64,000 nt of DNA from contig CAVVGE010000001.1 of assembly GCA_963747735.1 (NCBI GenBank), positions 1 through 64,000 on the forward strand, read 5' to 3'. The notes beneath the pieces are model-generated. The model did no database searches, was not told the origin of the DNA, and was given only the letters and a program-made list of their open reading frames with translations. Each line of letters opens with the position of its first letter. Within the stretch, counting starts at the first letter, position 1. This document shows, piece by piece, positions 44,334-53,614 of the stretch. A program made the position numbers and the translations under genes. Source of the stretch: AP-15 sp963747735. GTDB taxonomy: Bacteria > Pseudomonadota > Alphaproteobacteria > ATCC43930 > CGMCC-115725.

Positions 44334-45227
44334 TCAGCGGCGCGGCGCGAGCAGCGCGAGGTAGTCCCAGGCGATCGTCGCCGCGGCGAGGGCGGTGATC
44401 TCGGACACATCGTAAGGCGGCGATACCTCGACGACATCCATGCCGGCGAAGGAGAGCCCGGCGAGGCGGCGCAGAATCGCACGCGCCTGCCAGGTGGCGA
44501 GCCCGCCAACCTCCGGCGTCCCGGTGCCCGGGGCGAAAGCCGGATCGAGCGCGTCGATGTCGAAGGTCAAATAGGCCGGCATATCGCCGATAGCGTCGCG
44601 GATGCGCGCGGCCGCGGCGGCGGGGCCGTTTTCGTGGACCTCGTCGGCAAAGATGATCTCGACCCCTTTGCCGATGGTCCAATCATGCACCTCTTTGCGC
44701 ATCGGCGAGCGGATGCCGATCTGCACCGTGCGGCGCGGATCGATCAGGCCCTCCTCGATCGCATGAAAGAACGGCGAGCCGTGGCCCCAGGCGAGGCCGA
44801 AGCTTTCGGGCCAGGTATCGACATGCGCGTCGAAATGGACGAGCGCCAACGGGCCGCGCCGCCGCGCCAAGGCGCGCAGCAGGCCCAAGGTCACGGTGTG
44901 GTCGCCGCCCAGCCCGACGAGATGCTTCAGCGGGGCGGCCTGCGCCTCGATCGCGGCGAGGCTGCCCTGGATGTCGCCATGGGCGATACGGAAATCGCCG
45001 ATATCGGCAATGTCGAGCCGCGCCGGGTCGGCCCAATCGAGGGGGTGGTCGCCATCGACGAGCATTCGGCTCGCCCGGCGGATCGCACCCGGCCCAAAGC
45101 GCGCGCCCGGCCGGTTCGAGGTGCCGAGATCGTAGGGGATGCCGGCGACGCAAATCGCGGCATCGGGGCCGCTGTGCTCCAAACCGAGAAAGCCCGGCGG
45201 CACTGCAAAAGTCGGTACGTTGTCCAC
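44334..45227 (-). CDS. Agmatinase/guanidino-acid ureohydrolase family enzyme
   Basis: This 297-residue ureohydrolase has the full binuclear manganese site: His110 in GLGGDHTVTLG, Asp133, His135 and Asp137 in HFDAHVDTW, and Asp223 and Asp225 in TFDIDALDP. It hydrolyses a guanidino compound to urea; agmatinase, guanidinobutyrase and guanidinopropionase cannot be told apart by eye. It stands alone. Confidence 0.9.
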   Translation of the reverse strand: MDNVPTFAVPPGFLGLEHSGPDAAICVAGIPYDLGTSNRPGARFGPGAIRRASRMLVDGDHPLDWADPARLDIADIGDFRIAHGDIQGSLAAIEAQAAPLKHLVGLGGDHTVTLGLLRALARRRGPLALVHFDAHVDTWPESFGLAWGHGSPFFHAIEEGLIDPRRTVQIGIRSPMRKEVHDWTIGKGVEIIFADEVHENGPAAAAARIRDAIGDMPAYLTFDIDALDPAFAPGTGTPEVGGLATWQARAILRRLAGLSFAGMDVVEVSPPYDVSEITALAAATIAWDYLALLAPRR

Positions 45228-45339
45228 AAAGTCTATTTAAGAATTAGATGTAGAATATCAATAGGCCATGAATGTTCGTCTGAAGTTACACGATCGAAAT
45301 TCGCCGATTGTGCGAAGTTGCCGGTTCGGCCAGCCAAAA

Positions 45340-46149
45340 TCAGGCTCGACCACCGGTCTTGTCGAGCGTCGGCAGGCGATAACGATCTTGCGGGTCGTCC
45401 CAGCCTTTGAAGTCGGGCTTGCGCTTTTCGGCGAAAGCGGCGCGCGATTCAAGGAGGTCGCTTTTGGCGCCGTGCTCGTGCAGCAATGCCGCGAGGCGCA
45501 CCTGGTCCGCGGTCGGCATCGGCCGCATCTGGCGCATCATATGGACCGTGTTGACCCGCGAGGCGGGCGGCAAGGTCAGCAAATGCTCGGCCATCGCCAC
45601 CGCGGTCGGGATCAGCTCGTCCGTCTCGACCAACCGGTTCAAAAAGCCGATCTCGTAGAACCGCTCGGCGGTGAACCGAAAGCCGAGCGCCATCTCCAGC
45701 GCGATCGGATAAGGCAGGTTGGCGAGGTGGCCGTGGTTGTAGCCGCCCAGGAGCCAGCGCTTTGCCTCCGACACCTCGAACACCGCGCCCTTGGCCGCGA
45801 CGCGCAGATCGGTGCGCTCGACCAGCATAAACCCGCCGCCCATCGCATAGCCGTTGACCGCGGCGATAACCGGCTTTTCGAGCGCCCCGGTCATGAACGG
45901 GTCCTCGATCGCCGGCCGGCTGCCGCCCGGACGCCCGGCGGCGAGCGATTCCCGCATATCCTCGCCGGCGCAAAAGCCGCGGCCGGTCCCAGTAAAGATC
46001 GCGACTTCGAGCTCGCTCGAATGGCGGAACTCGGTCCAGGTTTCGGCGAGCCGCGTGCGCATTTCCTGATTGAGCGCATTCAGCCGCTCGGGCCGGTTCA
46101 TCCGCACCACCAGGATCTGCCCCAGGCGCTCGGTCTCGACAACGGCCAT
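45340..46149 (-). CDS. Enoyl-CoA hydratase/isomerase family protein
   Basis: This 269-residue crotonase-fold protein has the RMNRPERLNALNQEM opening, the oxyanion motifs FCAGEDM and VNGYAMGGGFML, and AVFEVSEAKRWLLGG at the usual catalytic region, where a Glu is present. It is a paralogue of the one at 25603-26370. The ATG at 46149 begins the domain; the longer frame upstream is antisense to the membrane gene. Confidence 0.85.
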   Translation of the reverse strand: MAVVETERLGQILVVRMNRPERLNALNQEMRTRLAETWTEFRHSSELEVAIFTGTGRGFCAGEDMRESLAAGRPGGSRPAIEDPFMTGALEKPVIAAVNGYAMGGGFMLVERTDLRVAAKGAVFEVSEAKRWLLGGYNHGHLANLPYPIALEMALGFRFTAERFYEIGFLNRLVETDELIPTAVAMAEHLLTLPPASRVNTVHMMRQMRPMPTADQVRLAALLHEHGAKSDLLESRAAFAEKRKPDFKGWDDPQDRYRLPTLDKTGGRA

Positions 46150-46251
46150 GATCTTTTCCTTTCCGACGATTGGCCCCGCGGGGTGGCCGAGGCTAGCATT
46201 CCCGGCCGGCCGATCAAGCCTGGTCGGTTCATCACGGAGCATGGGGGGGCT

Positions 46252-47028
46252 GTGTCGGACGAAGGTGTGGTGAAAATCCTCTGGTGGCTCGGTCTCGTCG
46301 CCGCACCTTTGGTGCTGATCGGCATCGAGCTCTTCCACCCGGCACATTTCACCGCCGATCCCGGAATGGCCCAATTCCTGTTGAAGCCCGAGCCGTACGA
46401 TCCGCGCTATGTGGCGCTCGCCTATCCGGGCCCCGGCTGGTGGTTCACGCTGCACCTGATCCAGACGCCGATGGTGGCGTTGGTTGCGGTCGGGCTGTGG
46501 CTCTTGGTTCGGCCGATCGGCGATGACGACGGGCGGCTCGCCGTGGCGCTCGCCTGGCTGTCGCGCGCGGCGACGATGGTTTTCCTCGTCTATTACACGG
46601 CGCTCAATTCGATCGGCGGCACCGGGCTCGGCCGCTCGTTGCTCGATCTCGATGCATTGCAGGCGAACGGCCGGCTGACCTCGGAGGGAGCCACCGGCGC
46701 GGCCTTGCTGCTCGACACGGTCTGGGTCGATCCCTGGGTCGGCGGCGTCGGCTCGTTGGTCAGCGAGGCAGGCTCATTCGCCGTTCTCGCTGCGGCCGTT
46801 TTTGCCGCCGCAGCATTATTTCTTGCGCGCAAAGCGGCGCTCCCGGCCCTCGTCGTGCTGCTGGCGTTCGGCTGGCAGCTGGAAACGAGCCATGCGAGCC
46901 CGCACGGCCCGATCGCTTTCGCCTTGCTGATCGTCTCAGCCCTATGGATCAGGTGGTCGCAGCGAAATTCGGCGGGCCTCACCGATGCAGCCGCGCGGCG
47001 ACCCAGTCGGCGCTTTGCATCTCGTTGA
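46252..47028 (+). CDS. Hypothetical membrane protein
   Basis: This 258-residue protein has six hydrophobic segments, among them WWLGLVAAPLVLIGIELF, TPMVALVAVGLWLLV, FAVLAAAVFAAAALFLA and IAFALLIVSALWIRW. I do not recognise a family. GTG at 46252 was chosen because the frame has no ATG near the first membrane segment; a GTG 15 bases later is an alternative. The C-terminal 50 bases overlap the end of the zapE gene on the other strand. Confidence 0.65.
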   Translation: MSDEGVVKILWWLGLVAAPLVLIGIELFHPAHFTADPGMAQFLLKPEPYDPRYVALAYPGPGWWFTLHLIQTPMVALVAVGLWLLVRPIGDDDGRLAVALAWLSRAATMVFLVYYTALNSIGGTGLGRSLLDLDALQANGRLTSEGATGAALLLDTVWVDPWVGGVGSLVSEAGSFAVLAAAVFAAAALFLARKAALPALVVLLAFGWQLETSHASPHGPIAFALLIVSALWIRWSQRNSAGLTDAAARRPSRRFASR

Positions 47029-48121
47029 GGCGCGAGACGGTGCGGCGGAACGCAAAGCTGCCGTCGCCGGTGGGGTAGATTTCCTCGGGCGGCACGTCGG
47101 CCGAGGCGATCAGCAACGTCCCGGCGTCGTAGAGCGTGTCGATCAGGATGTTGAACCGGCGCGCCTCGTCGCGCCGCTCGCGGCCGAGCTGCGGGATGCC
47201 TTCGACGATGACGGCGGCAAAGCGCTCGGTGATCGCGAGGTAATCGACCGCTCCCAGGGGGCACGCGCATAGGTCGGCAAAGAAGAACCAGGCAGCACCC
47301 CGCGCCGCTCGCGGCACAACGAGCCGCCGCGCCTTGACCGTCAGCGTCATGCCGGCGCCCGGCGCACCATCGGTCAGCTCGGCAAAGGCCGCTTCGAGTG
47401 CCGTGTGCGCCGCGGCGTCGGCGGGACAATGATAGACCCGTTTGCCGGTCAGCCGCGCAAGACGATAGTCGCGCCCGCTGTCGAGCTCGAGCACGAAGAG
47501 CTTTTGCTTCAGGAGCGCCACAAACGGCAGAAAGCGCTCGCGGTTCAGCCCATGCTCGTAGAGCTCGTCCGGGGCGCGGTTCGAGGTCGCCACGACGACG
47601 ACGCCGGCGTCGAACAGCGCCCGAAACAGGCGTTCGAGGATCATCGCATCGGCGATGTCCTCGACCTGGAGCTCGTCGAAGCAGAGGAGCGCGGCCTGAT
47701 CCGCGAGGTCGGCCGCGACCTTGGCGATCGCCGTCCTGGTCCGCGCCCGCCTTTCGCGCTCGATCCGGTCGTGCACCTCGATCATGAATGCGTTGAAATG
47801 AACCCGCCGCTTGCTTTCCCCCGGCACGGCGGCGAAGAACAAATCCATCAGCATGGTCTTGCCGCGCCCAACCGGGCCGCAGAGATAGAGCCCGAGCGGC
47901 GTGTGGTTGCCGTTGTTGCCGGCGAGGCCAAAGCGGGCGAGCCAGCCATGCAATCCGGATTCGGGGTGGTAGTGGAGCAGCGCCCGATAAAGGCTTTGCA
48001 GCCGCTCGACTGCCAATTGCTGCGCCTCGTCGGGAACGAGCACACCGCGGCGGCGCAAATCGCGGTAGGCCGCAATCGGCCCCTCCGCCGGACCCATTCC
48101 TGCGGCCTCGGGCGGCGTCAT
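46979..48121 (-). CDS. zapE: Cell division protein ZapE (AFG1-like ATPase)
   Basis: This 380-residue AFG1/ZapE ATPase has Walker A GPVGRGKT (82-89), the family-specific HFNAFMIEVHDRIER, Walker B LLCFDELQVEDIADA and the sensor VVATSNRAPDELY. ZapE binds FtsZ and is needed for late division under low oxygen. The second half keeps FFFADLCACPLGAVDYLAI, also typical. The gene is complete. Confidence 0.92.
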   Translation of the reverse strand: MTPPEAAGMGPAEGPIAAYRDLRRRGVLVPDEAQQLAVERLQSLYRALLHYHPESGLHGWLARFGLAGNNGNHTPLGLYLCGPVGRGKTMLMDLFFAAVPGESKRRVHFNAFMIEVHDRIERERRARTRTAIAKVAADLADQAALLCFDELQVEDIADAMILERLFRALFDAGVVVVATSNRAPDELYEHGLNRERFLPFVALLKQKLFVLELDSGRDYRLARLTGKRVYHCPADAAAHTALEAAFAELTDGAPGAGMTLTVKARRLVVPRAARGAAWFFFADLCACPLGAVDYLAITERFAAVIVEGIPQLGRERRDEARRFNILIDTLYDAGTLLIASADVPPEEIYPTGDGSFAFRRTVSRLNEMQSADWVAARLHR

Positions 48122-48290
48122 CGAAACCGGGATGGAGCGAGTGTCATCAGATGGCGGAAGGCTCGGCCCTGGGCGCGGTTGTTGCGGGGCGCGGTTGTTG
48201 CAGGGCGCGGTGTTGCGGGGCGCGGCCCGGCGATCTACTTCACCTCACAGGGCTGGCGCAACCGGTTGCCGGCGCCGAAGGAGGAAAACG

Positions 48291-48497
48291 ATGAACGAAG
48301 ACCGCTTCAATATGGATATCCGCAAATTCCTCAAGGTCGTCGGAGTGACCTCGCAACGCGAGATCGAGAATGCGGTGCGTGACGCGCTCACCGGTGGGAA
48401 GCTCGCCGACGATGCCATCCTGAAGGCGCGGGTCACGTTGACGATCCCCGAAATCGGCCTCGAGCATGTCGTCGACGGCGAAATCGGCGTCTCGTAA
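48291..48497 (+). CDS. DUF6494 family protein
   Basis: This 68-residue protein matches the alphaproteobacterial DUF6494 family (MDIRKFLKVVGVTSQREIEN and a C-terminal ARVTLTIPEIGLEHVVDGEI). It has a strong AAGGAGG site before the ATG at 48291. It ends exactly where the convergent rmuC gene ends (48497/48498). Function unknown. Confidence 0.8.
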   Translation: MNEDRFNMDIRKFLKVVGVTSQREIENAVRDALTGGKLADDAILKARVTLTIPEIGLEHVVDGEIGVS

Positions 48498-49688
48498 TCA
48501 CTCCTCGACGACGGCATCGAGACCGAGGAGCAGATGCGCGTCCTGCTCGGGCAGGGTCTCGACCTGGGCGAGCCGGCGGTCGATCTGGCGGCGGCGGGTG
48601 GCGACCTGATCGATCGATGTCGACGCTTCCTGCAGCTTTTTCTGCACGCGGTCGAGCGCGTCGCCGTATCTGCCGAACTCGGTCTTGACCGCGCTCAGCA
48701 GCTGCCAGACCTCGCTCGACCGCTGCTGGATCGCCAATGTGCGAAACCCCATGCGCAGGCTGTTGAGCAATGCCAGCAAAGTCGTCGGCCCGGCGACGAC
48801 GATGCGCCAGTCGCGCTGCAACGCATCGACAAGGCCGGGGCGGCGCACGATCTCGGCATAAAGCCCCTCGGTCGGCAGGTACAAGAGCGCGAAATCGGTC
48901 GAGTAGGGTGCAGCGATATATTTGGAGCTGATGTCGCGCGCCGCTTGGCGAACCCGCGTCTCGATCGCTTTTCCCGCCGCCTCGACCAGCGCCGCGTCGG
49001 CATGCTCGGCCGCTTCGCACAGCCGCTCGTAATCCTCGGTCGGAAACTTGGCGTCGATCGGCAGCCACAATGGCCCGTCGCCCTCGCCCCCCGGCAGGCG
49101 GATCGCAAACTCGACGCGCTGACCGCTCCCCGGCCGGATTTCGACATTGCATTCGTACTGCTCGACCGCCATCACCTGCTCGAGGATATTGCCGAGCGAG
49201 GTTTCGGCCCAGGTGCCGCGCGTCTTGACGTTGGTCAGCACTCGCTTCAGGTCGCCGACCCCGTCCGCCAGCGCGCGCATCTCACCCACACCTTTCGACA
49301 CCAGGTCGAGCTGCTCCCCGACCAGCTTGAACCCGGCGCCGAGCCGCTCGGCGAGGGTCGTTTGCAGCTTTTCGTCGACGGTGGCGCGCATCGCGTCGAG
49401 CTTTTCTGCATTGTCGGCGCGCATCGTTTCGAGGCGGCCCTCGATCGTCCGCTGCAGCGAATCGCCGAGCCGGGTCACGGCACCCATGACCTCCTCGCGC
49501 AGCGAGCGGGCCTCCTCGGCGGCGAGGCCGCGACCGCGTACGAGCTCGTCGCGCAAGCCGCTGTCGAGACGGGCGAGCGCCGGCTCGATCGGCGATTCGG
49601 CCCGGCGGGCGAAGGCCGCGAAACGGACCAGCAGAATGACGGCGACCACCAATGCCGCCGCCGCCAATACCAGCGCGGCGAGGCTCAT
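48498..49688 (-). CDS. rmuC: DNA recombination protein RmuC
   Basis: This 396-residue protein has the RmuC plan: an N-terminal membrane helix (LAALVLAAAALVVAVILLV), a coiled coil over residues 60-150 and the nuclease-like core with VEFAIRLPG, PLWLPIDAKFPTEDYERLCEA-type PIDAKFP motif, ISSKYIAAPYSTDFALLYLP and VVAGPTTLLALLNSLRMGF. RmuC limits DNA inversions at repeats and has been tied to phage defence. The gene is complete. Confidence 0.93.
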   Translation of the reverse strand: MSLAALVLAAAALVVAVILLVRFAAFARRAESPIEPALARLDSGLRDELVRGRGLAAEEARSLREEVMGAVTRLGDSLQRTIEGRLETMRADNAEKLDAMRATVDEKLQTTLAERLGAGFKLVGEQLDLVSKGVGEMRALADGVGDLKRVLTNVKTRGTWAETSLGNILEQVMAVEQYECNVEIRPGSGQRVEFAIRLPGGEGDGPLWLPIDAKFPTEDYERLCEAAEHADAALVEAAGKAIETRVRQAARDISSKYIAAPYSTDFALLYLPTEGLYAEIVRRPGLVDALQRDWRIVVAGPTTLLALLNSLRMGFRTLAIQQRSSEVWQLLSAVKTEFGRYGDALDRVQKKLQEASTSIDQVATRRRQIDRRLAQVETLPEQDAHLLLGLDAVVEE

Positions 49689-49715
49689 CGGCCGCTCCGC
49701 CCCACCCGTGCCATG

Positions 49716-50075
49716 TTATTTCGCAGCGGTCACCATGATTTCGACCAAGACTTCGGGGCGCGCCAGATCGGCCTTGACGCAGGCGCGGGCCGGCGGGTTT
49801 TCGGGGTCGACCCAGGCGTTCCACACCGAGTTCATATCGGCGAACATGGCCATGTCCTTGATCCACAGATTGGCCGACAACAGGTTCGACTTGCTGCTCC
49901 CGGCCTGCGCCAGATAGCCGTCGATCTTGTCGAGGACCTGCTTGGTCTGGCCCTTGATGTCTTGGCTGGTGTCGCTGGCGGTGAGCCCGGCCAGATAAAC
50001 CGTGTCGCCCCGCACCACGCAGCGGCTCATGCGCGGCGCGGGCGGCTGGGTCAGCTCGATGCGGCGGATATCCAT
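49716..50075 (-). CDS. RidA family protein
   Basis: This 119-residue YjgF/YER057c/UK114 protein has GDTVYLAGLTASD, the trimer-interface region and C-terminal PARACVKADLARPEVLVEI with the conserved Arg. RidA proteins hydrolyse reactive enamine/imine intermediates from PLP enzymes such as threonine ammonia-lyase, which is present in this window. The ATG at 50075 follows GGGGAGAGAG. Confidence 0.9.
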   Translation of the reverse strand: MDIRRIELTQPPAPRMSRCVVRGDTVYLAGLTASDTSQDIKGQTKQVLDKIDGYLAQAGSSKSNLLSANLWIKDMAMFADMNSVWNAWVDPENPPARACVKADLARPEVLVEIMVTAAK

Positions 50076-50109
50076 GGCTCTCTCCCCTGGGTTGTTGCGA
50101 TAAAAAGGT

Positions 50110-50478
50110 TTATTTGTAATTAACGACGCGCTTCTCAAAGGCGTGGATGCCAAAGGTGACGAGCGGCCGGTCGCCGAGATTGCGAAAACCGTGCACGCGG
50201 TTTGCCGGCACTGCGATCGTGACGCCGGGCTCGAGCGCCACGGCGCCCTCTTCACCGTCGAGCCATGCCTCGCCCCGGCCTTCGAGCACGGTAATGATCT
50301 CGGCATAGGGGTGCGAATGCAGCGGGGTCGCGTAGCCGGGCGGCGATTCCTGAATGCCGGTGCGCAGCGGCACGCCCGCGCCGGTGTCGTCGCCGATGAT
50401 TGCCCGGTAGAGCGCGCCGCCTTGCAGCGTAACGCTCGGCCGGTCGGCATGGCGGATCAGTTTCAGCCCCTCGCTCAT
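50110..50478 (-). CDS. Cupin-domain protein
   Basis: This 122-residue single-domain cupin has TPLHSHPYAEIITVLEG, the two-His metal motif, and a downstream PANRVHGFRNLGDRPLV strand with a third His. The reaction is unknown; small cupins often bind metal and small acids. It lies 34 bases upstream of the RidA gene on the same strand and may be co-transcribed. The ATG at 50478 has GGAGG. Confidence 0.85.
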   Translation of the reverse strand: MSEGLKLIRHADRPSVTLQGGALYRAIIGDDTGAGVPLRTGIQESPPGYATPLHSHPYAEIITVLEGRGEAWLDGEEGAVALEPGVTIAVPANRVHGFRNLGDRPLVTFGIHAFEKRVVNYK

Positions 50479-50528
50479 CACCAGCCTCCTCGCCTGTGGG
50501 CAATTGCCGATCGTACCACGCCCGCGCC

Positions 50529-50966
50529 TCAGCGGGTCCGCCGCGCTGCAAAAAAATCGCGCAGCAATTGGGCGGCACGCCGCTCGTCGATGCCGCCGTA
50601 GATTTCCGGGCGGTGGTGGGTCGTCGGCTGGTCGTAGAGGCGGGGGCCGTGCTCGACCGCACCGCCTTTTGGGTCCCAGGCGCCGAAATAGAGCCGGCGC
50701 AGCCGGGCAAAGCCGATCGCCGCGGCGCACATTGCGCACGGCTCGAGGGTCACCCAGAGGTCGCATTCGGTCAGAAGCTTGGCGCCGAGCTTTTCAGCGC
50801 CCTCGCGCAACACCAGCATTTCGGCGTGGGCGGTCGGGTCATGCTCGGCCTCCACCCGGTTGCCCGCAGCGGCGACCACATCGCCTGCGCCATCGACCAG
50901 CACGGCACCGACCGGCACCTCGCCGCGCGCCGCGGCCGCCGCGGCCTCCGCCAGGGCCAGCGCCAT
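50529..50966 (-). CDS. tadA: tRNA-specific adenosine deaminase
   Basis: This 145-residue deaminase has HAE at 47-49 in DPTAHAEMLVLREG and PCAMC at 76-80 in TLEPCAMCAAAI, the zinc and proton-shuttle residues of TadA. It converts A34 of tRNA-Arg(ACG) to inosine. The ATG at 50966 (MALALAEAAA) was chosen because GGGGGAG lies 8 bases upstream; an ATG at 50999 lacks a site and would overlap the thioesterase gene. Confidence 0.88.
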   Translation of the reverse strand: MALALAEAAAAAARGEVPVGAVLVDGAGDVVAAAGNRVEAEHDPTAHAEMLVLREGAEKLGAKLLTECDLWVTLEPCAMCAAAIGFARLRRLYFGAWDPKGGAVEHGPRLYDQPTTHHRPEIYGGIDERRAAQLLRDFFAARRTR

Positions 50967-50983
50967 CGGCGATGCTCCCCCGA

Positions 50984-51379
50984 TCAACCGCCGTGCCATT
51001 GCCGGATCGGCTCGGGGATCGCGATCGGCCGGCGGGTCGAGAGGCGGATGAAAAGCCCCTCCTGCTGGGCCTCGGCGCAAACTGCCTCACCGATCGTGAA
51101 CTCGGCGGCGAGCCGCCAGCGCACCCGGCCGAGCGCCGCGACCCGCATCCGCCCGACCGGCCGGTCGGCAATCGTCAGCGGCCGGCGATAGGCGATTCGC
51201 GTCGATGAGAGGATCGGCGCCACATCCTCGGCCAGGGCGCGTGTGAGCGGATAGGACAAATCCATCAATCCGAGCCGCAAATCCTCGAGCCAGCGGATAA
51301 ACACGATATTGCTGACGATGCCGGCAAAGTCGATGTCGTAAGTCTGAACCCGAAACGTCTGCTCGCAGATTTCGCTCAT
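50984..51379 (-). CDS. Acyl-CoA thioesterase (4HBT/YbgC-like)
   Basis: This 131-residue hot-dog protein has the 4HBT opening VQTYDIDFAGIVSNIVFIRW with the family's conserved Asp and an ISEIC-like start. Such enzymes hydrolyse short or branched acyl-CoAs. It begins 22 bases after a 12-base microsatellite in its leader (51401-51444), and ends 17 bases before tadA, so the two are probably one operon. The ATG at 51379 begins the conserved fold; the longer frame reads through the microsatellite as LAGRLAGRL and was rejected. Confidence 0.85.
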   Translation of the reverse strand: MSEICEQTFRVQTYDIDFAGIVSNIVFIRWLEDLRLGLMDLSYPLTRALAEDVAPILSSTRIAYRRPLTIADRPVGRMRVAALGRVRWRLAAEFTIGEAVCAEAQQEGLFIRLSTRRPIAIPEPIRQWHGG

Positions 51380-51400
51380 CGCCGCCCCACCTGCCGCCAA

Positions 51401-51444
51401 CCGCCCAGCCAGCCGCCCGGCCAGCCGCCCAGCCAGCCGCCCAG
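51401..51444. repeat. 12-base tandem repeat in the thioesterase leader
   Basis: About 3.5 copies of ccgccc(a/g)gccag stand in tandem 22 bases upstream of the thioesterase start. The unit is a multiple of three, so copy changes would not alter a reading frame but could alter spacing to a promoter. Confidence 0.8.
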
Positions 51445-51548
51445 AATGACACACGCTCCAGCGCTCGGCCCGCTGCCGATGAGGTTGCGGGCGGCGGCGG
51501 CACTTTGTATTTCGTGACCATCAGCGGCGGAAGCGGGCGGGAGCGAGC

Positions 51549-52262
51549 ATGGCGCCACCCTTCATCGGCCTCACCCTCGATCACGAGCCGGCGGGCGGCT
51601 GGTCGCAGTTTCCGTGGTATGCGATCCGCGAGAACTACTGCAACGCCGTGCGCCGTGCCGGCGGATTGCCGGTCCTGCTGCCGCACCAGCCCGATGATGC
51701 GGCACTCTATCTCGATCGGATCAACGGGCTCGTCGTCACCGGCGGCGGCTTCGATGTCGATCCGGCGCTATTCGGGGCAGCGAGCCGGCATCCGAGCGTG
51801 ACCACCAAAGACCGCCGCACCGCCTTCGAGCTGGCCGCGACACGCGGGGCGCTCGATCGCGGCATGCCGGTCCTCGGCATTTGCGGCGGCCAGCAATTGC
51901 TGAATGTGGCCTTGGGCGGCAGCTTGATCCAGCACATCCCGGACGAGGTCCCGGACGCGTTGCCGCATCGCCAGGCGAACCCGCGCAACGAGGCCGGCCA
52001 CAAGGTCCGGATCGTCGCCGGGACCTTGCTGCACCGGATCGCGGGCGCCGAGGAATTGGCGGTCAACAGCGCGCACCACCAGGCGGTCAAGGAAGCGGGG
52101 CCGGGCGTTATCGTCGATGCGCGCGCCGAGGACGGCGTCGTCGAAGGGATCGAAGACCCGCGCCGGGGCTTTTGCCTCGGCGTCCAATGGCACCCCGAAT
52201 TCGAGATTTCTGCCGCCGACCGCAACATCTTCCGCGCCTTTGTCGCCGCCGCCGGCGGCTAA
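51549..52262 (+). CDS. Gamma-glutamyl-GABA hydrolase-type glutamine amidotransferase
   Basis: This 237-residue class I GATase-like hydrolase has the nucleophile Cys112 in GICGGQQLLN and the His215/Glu217 pair in VQWHPEFE. The length and the opening FIGLTLDHE fit PuuD-like peptidase C26 enzymes that cleave gamma-glutamyl amides in polyamine breakdown. No other puu gene lies nearby, though an agmatinase-family enzyme is 6 kb upstream. The cyclase gene starts 14 bases later. Confidence 0.88.
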   Translation: MAPPFIGLTLDHEPAGGWSQFPWYAIRENYCNAVRRAGGLPVLLPHQPDDAALYLDRINGLVVTGGGFDVDPALFGAASRHPSVTTKDRRTAFELAATRGALDRGMPVLGICGGQQLLNVALGGSLIQHIPDEVPDALPHRQANPRNEAGHKVRIVAGTLLHRIAGAEELAVNSAHHQAVKEAGPGVIVDARAEDGVVEGIEDPRRGFCLGVQWHPEFEISAADRNIFRAFVAAAGG

Positions 52263-52276
52263 TCCTGGGGTGGGTC

Positions 52277-53461
52277 GTGCGCGAGGTTTGCAACACGCGT
52301 CCGGTCGTCGAATGGCTCACCGAGGGCGCGCGCGCGCTCGCCCCGCACGAGGTTCTGGCGCAGGGCTGCGAGCGCCTCGTTTCGTGCGGCGTGCCGTTGT
52401 GGCGGGTCGCCGTCTTTGTGCGCACGCTGCACCCGCTGGTCATGGGCCGGCGCTTTTTGTGGCGGCCGGAGGCCGGGGTCGAGCAATCGGCGGCGCCGTT
52501 CGGGCTTCTCGAAAAGCCGGATTTCCGTGAAAGCACGGTGGCGCATGTCTACCAGACCGGCCGGGCGCTCCGCCGCAAGCTGGCCGACGCGGATTGCACG
52601 ATCGACTTTGCGCTGCTGGCCGAGCTGCGCGGCGAGGGTGTGACCGACTATCTCGCGTCTCCGCTTTTCTTCACGGACGGCGCCATCCATGTCGCCACTT
52701 GGACCACACGCCGGCCCGGCGGCTTTACCGACGCGCAAATCGCCGGCATCGAGGCGGTCGTGGCACCCTTGGCTCGGGTCACCGAGAGCCTGGTCTTGCG
52801 CGGCATCGCGGCCAACCTGCTCGACACCTATGTCGGCCACCAGGCGGGCGAGCGGATCCTTGCCGGCCGCATCCGGCGCGGCGATGTCGAGGAGATCGAC
52901 GCGGCGATCTGGCTCTCCGACATGCGCGGCTTCACGCCGCTCGCCGACCGGCTGCCGCCGCGGGTCTTGATCGGCCTTCTCAACCGGTATTTCGATTGCC
53001 AGGTGCCGGCGATCCTCGCCCAAGGCGGCGAAGTGCTGAAATTTATCGGCGACGGGCTCTTAGCAATCTTTCCGCTCGCCGAACCCGGCGCTTCGCTCGC
53101 TTGCGCCGGCGCCCTCGCCGCCGCGCGCGAAACACAGATGAACGTTTTGGCGCTCGCCGGCGACACCGGGATCGACGATGTCGATGGTGTCGGCTTTGGC
53201 CTGGCGCTGCATATCGGCCGAGTGCTCTACGGCAATATCGGCGCCGGCAACCGCCTCGACTTCACCTGCATCGGCCCGGCAGTCAATCTGGCCGCGCGCC
53301 TCGAGGCGCTCGCCGGGCGGCTGGGGCGCACGATCCTCGCTTCTGCCGATTTCGCCCGCCATTGCCCGGACGATTTTGCCGAGCTCGGCGAATTCGCGCT
53401 CGCCGGCTTCGCCGCACCGCAGCTCGTGTTCGGGCTGCGCGAGGTCGGCGGCGGCGGATGA
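52277..53461 (+). CDS. Class III adenylate/guanylate cyclase
   Basis: This 394-residue protein has an N-terminal sensor-like part (residues 1-190, unrecognised) and a C-terminal class III cyclase domain: metal Asp in WLSDMRGFTPLAD near residue 215, KFIGDGLLAIFP near 255 and GLALHIGRVLYGNIGAGNR near 315. It makes cAMP or cGMP. No ATG fits the start, so GTG at 52277 was chosen after gtggg; a GGGGTGGG run lies just before. It follows the GATase by 14 bases. Confidence 0.88.
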   Translation: MREVCNTRPVVEWLTEGARALAPHEVLAQGCERLVSCGVPLWRVAVFVRTLHPLVMGRRFLWRPEAGVEQSAAPFGLLEKPDFRESTVAHVYQTGRALRRKLADADCTIDFALLAELRGEGVTDYLASPLFFTDGAIHVATWTTRRPGGFTDAQIAGIEAVVAPLARVTESLVLRGIAANLLDTYVGHQAGERILAGRIRRGDVEEIDAAIWLSDMRGFTPLADRLPPRVLIGLLNRYFDCQVPAILAQGGEVLKFIGDGLLAIFPLAEPGASLACAGALAAARETQMNVLALAGDTGIDDVDGVGFGLALHIGRVLYGNIGAGNRLDFTCIGPAVNLAARLEALAGRLGRTILASADFARHCPDDFAELGEFALAGFAAPQLVFGLREVGGGG

Positions 53462-53614
53462 TGCCGTGGGCATTTCCGACGGCGTCGGCTCCATCATGTG
53501 CGGCCACCAGCGATCGAGCCGCGCGGTATCACCGCTTCGGGCCGGCCGAGGCGAGCGCTTCGCCGAGCGCGGCGTAATCCGGCAGGTCTCGGCGATACGC
53601 CGCAGGCAGAAATC

